A stretch of DNA of 64,000 nucleotides from Lepeophtheirus salmonis (Eukaryota; Arthropoda; Copepoda; Siphonostomatoida; Caligidae): positions 44,756,492 through 44,820,491 of the forward strand of contig NC_052136.2 of NCBI RefSeq assembly GCF_016086655.4, in the 5' to 3' direction. Position 1 is the stretch's first letter, and each line of letters starts with the position of its first letter. A program made the translations under genes and the position numbers. Shown one piece after another: positions 11,244 to 21,749 of this stretch. The notes beneath the pieces were generated by a model. It did no database searches. It worked only from the letters and a program-made list of their open reading frames with translations, and had not been told where the DNA came from.

Positions 11244-11430
11244 CATATGCACCTTTATTCATGCTTTACACGTGTTACATCTGAAATTCTTCTCAATATA
11301 CATATATTCATAACAAATGACAACAAAACCCCTTGCACCCTCTTGAGGAGTCAACTGTAAATATCAAAGGAGTAAAAATTAAAATATAATAGTTAACATA
11401 ATTTTAACATTTTTTTTAATGATGTCACGT

Positions 11431-12037
11431 CTAAATAATCGTCTCGTAATCATCAAAGTAAGAATGTGTCTCGGTTACTTCTCGCTTTGTCAGCACATCA
11501 GCAATAATTTTTTTCTGTTGGTATTCCTGTAATTCTTCGAATTAGTTTTAATTCAAAAAGTTGCTGAATCTTTGAAATATAAACTCGTATCCCTTTTTCT
11601 TCCGTCAACTTTGTTGATTTAATACTGTCAGCCAGGGACTTGTTATCAATGAATACCTCAACTTCAATCCTGGAATCATACACTTCCCCTAATAATTCAG
11701 CCAAATAAACAAAATCTTCCAGTCCATATACCAAGATAATGGTTTCAACTCCTTTCATACTTGTAACTGTTTTACTTATCGTTTTTGATTTCCAGATAGA
11801 AAGGTTAAAACCTGAGACATTACATATTCTAAATGGAAAATGTTGTAATTCATTCCAACAATGTTCATAGCAATATGAGGCAGACATAAAGTCACAGTGA
11901 CTTGGAATCAAAATGCATGGGGTCGTTTTTTGTGATCTGTCACTTGACGTAAGATGTGCAGAGACTAATTGGGAAGGTGTCTCACCAGAAATGGCTAACA
12001 AGTTGACAAATATTTTGCGTCTACTTACCTGGATCAT
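11431..12037 (-). pseudogene. Ty1/copia-type polyprotein remnant: RNase H region
   Basis: On the minus strand this is the C-terminal RNase H part of an LTR-retrotransposon polyprotein, which would remove RNA from the RNA:DNA hybrid during replication. Diagnostic text is KTVTSMKGVETIILVYGLED, then LAELLGEVY, VEVFIDNKSLADSIKSTKLT and FELKLIRRITGIPTEK. A one-base shift in an A-run near 11500-11507 then restores ADVLTKREV, the typical end block, with a stop at 11431-11433. The normal Ser-Thr...AE of the second acidic block reads as GVE, so that active-site region looks altered but aligned. Text upstream of 12037 is not recognizable. The call to copia rather than another LTR class rests on the DNKSL...K...ADxLTKR pattern. 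Confidence 0.72.
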
Positions 12038-12049
12038 TTTTAGTAAAAA

Positions 12050-13870
12050 TGACCGGGATATGTAAATGGAATTTTGTTGCCTTATAAAAAATTTGAGAAT
12101 ATTTATTTCTTATGAAAAACTTCACTTAGCCCTTGATTATCCTAAATCCTTAAAATACTACTTGAAATTTTGAACCTATATCCTTAAAAGTGATTACTAT
12201 ATCTGATTTTTCTATACTTCTAATCAAGTCCAGATTTGGGACAAAGTATGCCCTTTAATCCGTTATAGTTTTATCACTAACAATATTGAGTAAAATAATT
12301 TAATTTTTTAAGTTCGATAAACTAAATTTTAGTACTGATATCAGCAAAAATATTGCTTCTATACGACCATAATTATATTAAGTGTGCAATAATTAATCTA
12401 TTATGTTAAGGGTGAATGATTAATCAATCACAGATAACAAGAATAGAGTGGGTAAAAGGGAATAACTTTGCTTAAATAGCATATTCAATGAAGTTCTGTA
12501 ATATTACATCTTCAAACGCCTCACTGAATGAGTTACTTATTCGTCCAATTGCATATAGCAATTACACAAAAACATTACTTTTGCTGAAACATTTTGGCTA
12601 AATCTACTTATTCATAAATACAATATTTGACATTTGTATGATAGTTTGAAAATATTTTACATCTTTAATGGTTTGCTACTTGCAAATATTGATCATACAA
12701 TTTAAATTTATTAAGAAAGTGAGGAATTTTTATACTTTAACTATGCAATTAAAAATGATTTTGATGAAGAAAACTCATTGTTTCTATTCATTTGTATTGT
12801 ATTATGAGTACTTCTTGGAATATGAATGGGGCGAGTAATCCATTATATGACTACTAAATGTAGTTATTAGGTATGAAATCCCTCCCCCAGGATTAATATA
12901 GTTAATAAATTGTTATTATCATGGGCTCTATTATTTAGTTATTAATAATAGAATTATGACTAAACTAATACTTGGCGTTGTGGTGCTTCAAAACACGAGA
13001 GTGAAGGCCTGTGATAACGTATTTACAGATATATGTTCTAATTCTAATTTATTGATTTACGACAAAAACATTTATACAAATTTTTAGTAGATGCTTTGTT
13101 CCATAGCATGAAATATACTTTTTCCAGTGATGACTTCTCTCCCGTTCTCCCTTATACCCAAGCAACTTGACATTTGAACACACACAATAAATGAGAGATT
13201 CTTTCAAACAGAGAGCACATCACACAGATGTACAATACTCATATATGTATGTATGTTTAAGCGCCCTTCATTAAATAAATGACTCATTTACTAAAATGAA
13301 AATGAATGTACCCATCCCAATCATTTTTGACATGTTAAGTGGTGCATTTATATATCAAATTTGATTAAGTCTTTTAAGTTGATGAGTAAAGAGAAAGAGA
13401 GAACAAATAGAAAAAAGAAAATAACAAATGATGCTTATAAGTCAAATAAAATATTGTCAAACAAATTTTTATCACTTGGAGACATACTGGATTAATAAAA
13501 TAAAAAAGAGGATGGGGGGGGGAGAGAAAGCTTCTTCTTCAATCAAACGACTTTTATCTCATCTCTTTATTAGCAACTACATAATATCAAGATAGAGAGA
13601 AGGGGGAAAATACTGGTATAAATTTATATTTGTAGGAATTAGAGAGTCTTAATTAAATAAAAATGATTTTTTATAAAATAACAGAAATGTCACTGTGTAG
13701 TAAATCCATCAGTTACTCCACCTGATGTCAGTAAGGGAATTATTATACCTACACAGACATTGGTATATAATATATTGTGTCAGCATTTTTTATTTTTGGC
13801 CCTCTTGGAGGCTTAAACTATCATATTTTATTGGTTTCAAAATTAATTTTGATTTTACAACTAAAGAAAA
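12050..13870. other. Intergenic DNA, no gene seen
   Basis: AT-rich, with no motif recognized on either strand. No copia 5' LTR or gag precedes the polyprotein remnant that starts at about 13877, so that element is 5' truncated here. Confidence 0.6.
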
Positions 13871-13876
13871 CGATGA

Positions 13877-15713
13877 ACAGAAAGAATGAATAGAACATTG
13901 ATAGAGTCAGTGCGTGCAGGATTATTTGATAATTGTTTAGCCAAGAAATTCCGGGCTAAATTAGTGACAACTGCTGCTTATATTTGTAATCGATGTCCTA
14001 CTAAAGCAGTTCAAGGGAAGACTCCTTTTGAAGTTTGGAACGATAAGACGCCTGATTTGGCTCATCTAAGAAGAATTGGATGTTGTAGTCATGTTTTTAC
14101 ATATAGAGAGAGTCGTCAAAAGCTGGACTTCAAGAGTAAAATAAGGGTGTTATTGGGATATGAAAAATAAGTAAAAGGCTATAAATTATAGGAACCTAAG
14201 AGTGGGAAATTATTTTTAGTAGAAATATTATTTTTGATTAAAATGTTATAGGTTTAAATTAAAATGTTTGTCATCCTAAGCTTGTCAAGAAAGGGGTCGC
14301 ATTTGAAAATTCAAATGGTGACGCAAATTCAGAAGATGATATCTTTCTCTTTATATGAATAAGGATAGTGTGCAAGAACTCAAAAGAAGTATAAGAGAAA
14401 AGAAACAACCATATCGTTTTGGAGAAAAAACATATATCTTATACGAAGATCCAAAGTGACTTGAAGAGGCTTTACATAGTTTAAATGCAACAGAGTGGAA
14501 GAAGGCCATAGGGGAGGAACATACTTCATTGTATAAAAATAATGTTTGGGATTTGGTAGAACATACCGATAATAGAAGTGTATGGGTATTTAAATTGAAG
14601 AAAGATGAAGAAAATAGATCTGTAAGATTCAAGGCATGGCTAATTGTGACAGGTTATTCTCTAAAAGATATGGAGAAGATTAGGGTGAGACTGGCTGTCC
14701 TGTAATTAGATTTGAAACTGTACGATTGTTCTTAGCAATAGCTACTGGAGAAGGGCTTCAAGTACATCAACTTGTTATTAAAACTACTTTTCTGAATGGT
14801 AAAATATCTGAAAACGATGTTGAACAACCTGAGGGATTCAGTGAACCTCGAAATGAAAAGTTAATCTGTAAATTAAAAAAGTATTTATATGGATTAAAGC
14901 AAGCCCTAGATGTTGGAATTTTACTTTTGGTCAACATCTAAAAAAATCGGGTTTCAACAGACAAAAGGCCTGTTCACTATCAAAGGAAAATTATTTATTG
15001 CTGTGTATGTGAGCATACAAGAAAAAACTGGATTTGAGAATAGGGAAACGGTGGAAACCCCTGTAGCTTTAGAAACAAAGCTGACAAAAATTGTCGATGA
15101 GGAAATAGTAAAACCAGTTAGAGTTCTTGCTTGTTACTGTAATACTCCTGGATCCGAACACTGATTTGCCTTGAAACGAATCCTTCCTTATTTGAATAGC
15201 ACAAGGAATCTTGGTATTTGTTATCGCAAAAGTAATAAAGGAGAACTCGTAGGATTTTCAGATTCTGATTGGGCTGGAGATAATGACGATAGGAAGTCAA
15301 CATGTGGATATATTTTCCTAAACAATGAAGGACCTACATATTTGAAAAGTCAAAAACAAAAGTCGGTTGTGTTATCAACCAACTATATATGGCTCTTTCT
15401 TTTGCATCACAAGAATGCATTTAAATTCAAAATTTATTGAGCAATATTGAAGCACTTTGTAATAGCGCTACAGTGATTTTTGAAGACATTCAGTCGACCA
15501 AAAGCTAACTAAGAACCCCCTATATAATAGTAAAGGCAAGCATGTTAGTATAAGATATTATTTCACGAGAGACTAGTTGAAACAAGATTACATATGTCTA
15601 CCGTCAGAGTGAAGATATGGTGGCTGATATTCTAACAAAAGGACTGTTTAATATTAAATTTGTTAAATTATTAAAGCTTATAGGAACTATTAATTTGAAT
15701 GACCTGCATTGAA
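13877..15713 (+). pseudogene. Ty1/copia polyprotein remnant: integrase, RT and RNase H
   Basis: A decayed copia pol. Integrase: TERMNRTLIESVRAGLF, then YICNRCPTKAVQGKTPFEVW, HLRRIGCCSHVF and VLLGYEK (13877-14167). Reverse transcriptase: EWKKAIGEEHTSLYKNNVWD and VWVFKLKKDEE (about 14465-14610). It resumes in another frame with RFETVRLFLAIATGEGLQV, HQLVIKTTFLNGKI and CKLKKYLYGLKQAL (14705-14910). Two lesions hit the active site: the first catalytic Asp, expected in HQLDVKT, is Val. After LFIAVYV the sequence jumps to ETVETPVALETKL, so the YVDD motif and downstream thumb are deleted. RNase H follows: LVGFSDSDWAGDNDDRKSTC and GYIF (15249-15320). The end block VADILTKGLFNIKFVKLLKL stands at about 15620-15680. 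Frameshifts occur between all blocks. It is directly followed by a purine-rich tract and the LTR at 15721. Upstream gag and protease are absent. Confidence 0.92.
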
Positions 15714-15720
15714 GTAGAGG
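15711..15720 (+). other. Polypurine tract of the copia element
   Basis: GAAGTAGAGG lies immediately before the LTR start TGTTAG, where plus-strand DNA synthesis would be primed. Placement next to a TG...CA LTR supports the call. Confidence 0.7.
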
Positions 15721-15950
15721 TGTTAGTATTATTATTACTATTATGTCATTACTGATCTGTGTATATATGTTTAGAGTTTTAAATATGCAGTTGTCCTTAT
15801 ATATTATCTTATCCTGTTTATATTAATTCTCTGGTTACTACCTACGTAGCGTGTATGTATATAATAACTACGTCATCTTAGTTGATTAATGGACGTTTCA
15901 GTAAGAACAATTATACACCCAATATCTATCTATATTATCACAATCTAACA
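15721..15950 (+). repeat. 3' LTR of the copia element
   Basis: It starts TGTTAG directly after the purine tract and ends CTAACA, giving a 6-bp inverted terminal repeat and the usual TG...CA ends. Length is 230 bp. The base content is TA-rich, with TATATA stretches that could serve as a TATA box. No 5' LTR was seen in the window. The following five bases, GTATT, would be the target duplication, but the other side is lost. Confidence 0.8.
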
Positions 15951-15959
15951 GTATTCAAT

Positions 15960-17500
15960 AAATTACATATTATATGTGCAAAAACCAAATATTTTTTTCC
16001 AATAATCCCACTTTTCTCATTCCTATTCCATCAAAAACAACAATAATTCTACAAATCTAGCCTTTCCATGGCCATTTTCAATCTACTTTGATTTAATGTT
16101 AATGTTACAACTAATCACTGACATCGAGCAGTATTCAATACAGATGGATAATCTTTGTACCTTTTAAATGCCATTACATGAAGTTTTTATATACTTTTTA
16201 ATAATTTTTTTAAATTTTGTTAAACATAAATATCAAATATCATCTCTATCAGCTTCAATTATGATATAATTTGTATCGTCAACGAAAATCTTTTTCACAA
16301 TATGGCGGTTGACCTTGAAGAGGTCAAAATACTTTTTATAATATATCTCATTTCCTTCATTATATACATTTTTATTACGTTTTCTTTGGATTTTTTTTTT
16401 CTTCTGAATTTAAACAAGTTTTTTTTTTTTCAGTGCTTGCTCCTACTCCCAGAATTTGCTTTCTTTTATAGTTTTTATTTATAAAAAAGACTACATAGTT
16501 AATGTAATTAAAAAATAGTAAAGTTTTATTTTTGCTTTTAAAAGGAAGGAAGTTTTATGGTATACATTATATAAAGCAGAGGGAAATCTCCTATTCCCGA
16601 AATAAGTTTAAATTTATTTTCAAATATAAACAATAAACGATGAAAACTTTTTGTTGTTGTTTTTCATTTATTTGTTTTTGGTATTTTTTTTAATAATAAA
16701 CATAAAATGGCTTTGTATAGATATTTAAATGTAGTTTATTTGTAAGCAACATGTCAAATATATAGATGTATGCACATAACACATATGTGACTCGTCGACA
16801 CAAAACCAAGTTAGAATAATTTTTCTCAAAATTGATTTTGGTTTATAATGGTGTTGTGTGACAAATTATAGTCAATGTCTTAGACACCGCAAAATGTAGA
16901 CAACATTACAGGGTAAGTCTATTATTAATAGGTTATACTAATAAGTAGTTTAGAATCAATTTTTGCAAAATGCTGTAAGTGTTGGGATTATTCAATTTTG
17001 ATGGTTCCAAACGATTTCTGGGTCTTCTTCCATTCTTGGGCAATGGAACATGTGCTCATATAACTATATGTCCAACTCGATTATTTCAATTATTTTATCG
17101 ACATTTTCGATGTCCAAATTACCATATCGGAAATCGTTGGAATCACTGCCTTTTTGTTCCATTCGATACACTATTGTGTACATTTACAGCACAAATTTTT
17201 TGGGCCGCCTACTCACCCTATTTAATGTAGTGATAATACAATTTTTCTCTTTTTTACTTCCATTTTGGAGCGCTGTAACACAACTGGCTTCATCAAACAG
17301 AAAACTGCAAATCAACTTTTATAGTGTAATCTTAACCTTTAAGAGTACTTCAAGCTTTTTTTTGATGCAATGTATTAATCGTGAGATATAGTTCACCAAA
17401 GATATCTAGCGAAAAGGCTTAGAACTTTTTGCAAACTTAATATTTTTTGAGAGATATATCAAGGGCTTGAATGATTAACTTTTTATACGTTATTATCACA
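15960..17500. other. Intergenic DNA, no gene seen
   Basis: AT-rich with long T runs (16390-16430). The overlapping plus-strand open frames at 16979-17391 (83 and 113 residues) have no recognizable domain in any frame on either strand. GTTGACCTTGAAGAGGTCAA at 16308-16327 is a small imperfect hairpin. Confidence 0.5.
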
Positions 17501-17506
17501 TTATAT

Positions 17507-17558
17507 AATTATATAAACTTGTATTAGGTACATGTATCTTATACAAGTTTATATAATT
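17507..17558. repeat. Perfect 18-bp inverted repeat with 16-nt loop
   Basis: AATTATATAAACTTGTAT at 17507-17524 is exactly the reverse complement of 17541-17558. It could extrude as a hairpin. It may be the remains of a small foldback element; nothing else marks it. Confidence 0.85.
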
Positions 17559-17559
17559 T

Positions 17560-18860
17560 CAGTGGACTTATTCCTGTACTTTTACAGTATTATTCAGGAT
17601 CATGTTCTTGCGTTCTGAATACTTTAAGAGTCACTGCTGATTTCATCATACTAGTAAGTTTTTCTTAGTTGGAAAACAAGGGGAAGGATATCTTAAACTC
17701 TCTTGCTCGATGTACTTGTCGACAAAATTATTTTCTTTTATAAATGTTTCTTGGGAACTATCAAATAATTAAAAAGGGACTTCTTGAATTCTGTACACTT
17801 CTACAGGAATATTTAAATGCCATTGCAATTCTAAAACTTATTGAGTCGATAATCATCTTCTAAATAACTAAATTACATGTCAAAAAAAAATAATATAACA
17901 CTAACTAAGATACTGTATACCATCTCCACACAAATTAGTTAATTATATATAATGAATAAATGTTTTCCATAACAGTTTATGAATAAAAGTGGTTGTATTT
18001 AAGAAAATAGTGAAAATGTAACAAAAAAATAATTATTTTTTTTAAGGATTTAATAGAAAAATATAAATAAATTATAACATTCGATTCCATATTTATAAGT
18101 TCTCCGTTACATTATATCTAAAAATATTAAAAACAACTATCATAGGATATATTGAAGTTAATAAATTTGAACAAAACAAACTAAACTATTATATAATTCA
18201 GTAAAATATATTTTTTACATAATAATTGAAATAATTAAAAGTATTAATCACTTCTAAGGTTTTTATCGAGTCTGATTTATCATGCTTCTGATTCCAATCC
18301 TTTATACTATTCCTTGCGATGCAAATTTTCATTTGACCAATTCCGAGTAACCATGCACCGATCTAATGACAGACCGATGTATAACAAAAAATATCCACAC
18401 TTATAACAAGTAGTATGAATGGTCAACTGTAACATCGATTTGGCATAATTTATACTTGATTTATAATATTGATGAGTAGATAGATTGATAATGAAGGGAT
18501 GTGTAACTTTTTCCCTTCCCTGCTCGTCTGCATTCCTGGAGATGTATAAAAATTTCCATAGATGAATAGTTTGCCTCATATTGGAGAACTCTCATTATTT
18601 GAAAAAGATTCTTCCTTCTTAAGCCTTTTAGTCTTCATCATGGACATAACATTTCCAGTACACATGAAGGCATACTATTTGAAGGGATTTAAATATTGTC
18701 TCTTGTGTACTTAAAAATGAATATTTACAAATAGTTAATTTAATTTCATGTATTTGTATCAAGACATCAATAAAATGTTTTTAAATGAGCTTAAAAATTA
18801 AAACAGTTCACAAAATTGGCCCATGGAGTTTTCAATACTCAATATTCGAATAAAAATAGG
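17560..18860. other. Intergenic DNA, no gene seen
   Basis: AT-rich. The 90-residue minus-strand frame at 18307-18579 shows no domain and no splice context that I can support. Confidence 0.55.
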
Positions 18861-18869
18861 TTAACCGAT

Positions 18870-19090
18870 GATCCCTTGTTATACTGAATTATCTTTGTGC
18901 CATTTAACAAATATTGGTTCTTCACTGTTTACATCCGATCAAGTTTGAATCTTTCTTTTTGGATCTTTAATGCCAGTCAATGGAGGAGTGTCTTTAGAAT
19001 TTCCATCAAAGGGGGCGGCATCACGAATTTAAATAACCAAAAGTAGTGTACTGAATAATTGGGAGCTACGGCGTCCTTAGACTCCCGATT
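18870..19090 (-). pseudogene. Possible piggyBac-type transposase scrap
   Basis: The minus strand carries a short stretch (about 18940 down to 18875) reading IFVKWHKDNSV, preceded by KDPKRKIQ and APFDGNSKD, with stops between. The string resembles the block between the second and third catalytic Asp of piggyBac-family proteins (...VKWxDNxxVxxxS). It is too short and broken to be sure and clearly differs from the better copy at 6299-7170. Alternative: chance similarity in intergenic DNA. Confidence 0.3.
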
Positions 19091-19254
19091 TGTAATGACT
19101 AAACTCACATATCTATATCATTTACGTAAATAATTAGCATTTAGATATTCCATGATAAACGCAATCGGAATCTTAGCATCATCAGAGGTTAACTGGCTCA
19201 TAAATAATGACGTCACATCAAAATGTCTATGTCGTCACATATTTTCAATAACCT

Positions 19255-19360
19255 GTTTTAATATGTATCGGTATTCTCAATTAATATCATTCAGTATAGG
19301 TATTATTGATATGTATCGCAATATCTTATGATATCAATTCTTTTTGACATCCCTACTCAT
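19255..19360 (-). repeat. Short TATCG-rich repeat, inverted relative to 3099
   Basis: The minus strand reads GGGATGTCAAAAAGAATTG, then GATATC, GCGATACATATC and GAATACCGATAC. It may mark the end of a DNA transposon. It lies about 170 bp beyond the piggyBac-like scrap, but no link is proven. Confidence 0.3.
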
Positions 19361-19369
19361 AACGGCAAT

Positions 19370-20020
19370 TTACTAATAAATTTCAAGGAAGTCTTTAAAA
19401 AGAAAAAAAAAAGAACATTTACTTTTGGGGATCTAAGTATAAAAGATATAATCCAATATGAAGGTGTCAGTTTTGCGACATGAAGAATTGAAAATAATTT
19501 AATTCTCTTCTGGAGTGTTTTATAAGTACAAAATATGCTAAAGTAATAATTCAGGCACGACATATTTTTTTAAAGTCCAAATTATCATAAGAAATGTCAA
19601 TAATGACAATTTAATTTTTCAAAAATTGATTTCATCACAAATTAAACATAGTTATCTTAAACATTAGCAAATTTCTCTGGCCTCTTCCTATACACCTACA
19701 AAACTGTTTTTGCACAAACACATACTGATGGAGAGTAAGTCCGGTACAAATGTGATTTTACTGCGTCAGTAGCTCATTATCCTTCCTAACAAAAACATAT
19801 CCAGTCTACTTTTAATCAGAAACAAAACCGTTGTGCTCTTTTTTGTATTTAGTGCAATTTTAATTACACGAAATAGACAACGTATTTTTGGCTGAAAATG
19901 TCAGTTGCACTACTTGATTTGTCCAAAAATTCTAAAAACATGTCCAACATTAAATTGAGGAACCACTAAGGGTGATTTTCCGCACTCCTTGTGGCCTGTA
20001 AGGGGATAAAATCAACTAAA
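19370..20020. other. Intergenic DNA, possibly decayed 5' part of the next mariner
   Basis: No domain is recognized. Stretches after about 19900 are less AT-biased and could belong to the N-terminus of the mariner remnant at 20029, but no helix-turn-helix can be read. Confidence 0.4.
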
Positions 20021-20028
20021 GTCCTGCT

Positions 20029-20373
20029 ATGCCGAGGAAAAAAACTGGGAAGAATTCCAGCCAATCGATGAATGCTATCCTTGGCAGAATCGACGCAGTG
20101 TCCATTCTACTTTCCATCGTGTCATCAATAAAGACTTACAGTACTACAGCTATTATGTCAAAGGGGAAATCTTCTAAACCAGTCAAACATGGAGAAAAGT
20201 GTCACCCAAAAAAAGGCTTTGATCACGATAAACAGAAGCCTCCTGTCAAAGGTCTAGTCTGGTTCTTCTCAGGATTATATGTACAAAACGACACATGGAA
20301 TGCAGACGATATTAAGCCCATATTAAGGACTGATAGAACCCTAAAAGTTACAACTTTGCAAAGAAGGTTTTGA
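20029..20373 (+). pseudogene. Mariner transposase remnant, N-terminal to first catalytic block
   Basis: The open frame of 114 residues mixes true and shifted text. SSQSMNAILGRIDAV matches the second helix-turn-helix region of mariner transposases (NPxQSMxxLAxxxxVS). In another frame, STFHRVINKDLQYYSYYVK matches the block that normally follows (STxxRVINKDLxYKSY). Back in the open frame, GLVWFFSGLYV corresponds to the first catalytic block (WFFSDEKNF), with Asp changed to Gly. NDTWNADDIKPILRTD matches the following NDRWxAxxPxDVPPVxRT. At least two frameshifts are needed. The rest of the enzyme (second and third acidic residues) is absent. The unusually long open frame is therefore chance and not a gene. 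Confidence 0.72.
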
Positions 20374-20379
20374 TCCTTA

Positions 20380-21440
20380 TTTTTTATTCCTAAAAAATAT
20401 GCTCACATATTAAAATTAAAAGTTTTCAATCTTTTTATCAAAAAATTGAATTAATGTAGGAATTTCCGTAAAGTAATTATTTCAAAATGTACATCTTTGA
20501 CCGTTTGTTTCTATAAAATTAGAAATACTGATATGAACTAAAGTAATTGAAAGAACTTTTTGACATATTGTTTGATTAATTTTTGTGACATACTTTAAGG
20601 AAAAACTCATACTAAAGACTTTTCTTCTTATATCCGTCGCTTTTTAAAAATGTCATACAATAATATGATGGATGAACTCATACTTAGAACTGAGGGGTCA
20701 TTCCTTTTACTCTCTGTAGAATTTTTTTATGAAGAAAGTTCCATTCTGAAACCGGGTTTTTGTTGTCTGAGGATGAGTAATGCCTTTTTTTCATTCATGT
20801 AAAAATATATTCCAATTCATCAGAAATTGTATAATCTAGATATAAATAGATGTTCATTAATTATGTTGCATCTCATTATGTCTTTGTTGAGGGGTGGGGG
20901 TAATCAATGAGCCATCATCCGGAAACTTCACGGAATGACAACTTACATACATAAAAGTTACTTTTTTTCTTAGTTATAATTTCGAAACTTCAAAAAATGA
21001 TAAACAGTAAATTAAACACTGTCTCAAAATAATTTTAATTTTTTATCGTACATATTTGATGAATTTTGAAGCAATTGGAGCTCTTTTATTAAGATTGCTG
21101 ATAATTTTGGATTCATAAAATACCTGTGTGTTTATTTGATATTTTAATACTATAACCACATATTGGTTTTAAAGGAGGAACTTTGTACTAAAAAAACATC
21201 CGATTATATTGCGTTTAGAAGTCTTGTTCCCACTCTATTAAATATAGTTGATAATTTGATGATGAAATCTTCCTATTTTTATTTATATATCTATCTAATT
21301 AACTTGTCAGGAGGCATAAGTAGACGTTAAATGAACAATACTAACTTTTATTTTAGACAAGTCTTCAAGAAGGCAAGGAGAGATTTGATTAATCCTTTTG
21401 GAAACTTACAATACGAAAATATATGTTCCAGTAAAAAATA
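20380..21440. other. Intergenic DNA, no gene seen
   Basis: AT-rich; nothing recognized on either strand. Confidence 0.6.
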
Positions 21441-21449
21441 TATTCATTA

Positions 21450-21740
21450 TTTTTACTAATGTTAATATCCAAGGCCATCCAAACAGTGCTTACATGACCA
21501 TTGGACTGGACGATTTTTATTAATTTAAACACATTTTCGGCAATTGGCCTTCCAGAGCGTGGCACATCTTTGACATCAAAATTACTAGAACAAAAAAAAA
21601 CGAAACTAAAATTGTGCGTGATTTGATGTTACAACACATTAAAATCAGGACAATATACACTATTCATTTTTTCCACAGCCTGACTTGTGTTTTGCCTCGT
21701 TCGAAGAAACACTGTAAAATATTTATAGCAAATAATGACT
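21450..21740 (-). pseudogene. Mariner remnant of mellifera/cecropia style, N-terminal domain
   Basis: On the minus strand (about 21740 down to 21470) there is a mariner N-terminal DNA-binding region. It reads TRQNTSQAVEKMNSVYCPDF in one frame, then after a break NFDVKDVPRSGRPIAENVFK and IVQSNGHVSTVWMALDI. The PRSGRP motif is the AT-hook-like GRPR-type linker, and NFDVKDxPRSGRP is close to the mellifera/cecropia subfamilies of mariner. Those differ from the other mariner copies in this window. The remainder of the transposase is not seen toward 21300. Too short to be marked by open frames, and not functional. Confidence 0.75.
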
Positions 21741-21749
21741 ACGAACAAT

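Noticed and set aside
16979..17391. Overlapping open frames of 83 and 113 residues
   Set aside because: No motif in any of the six frames; length alone is weak evidence.
20029..20373. 114-residue open frame as an intact small gene
   Set aside because: Mariner blocks are split between this and a second frame, so it is a frameshifted remnant.
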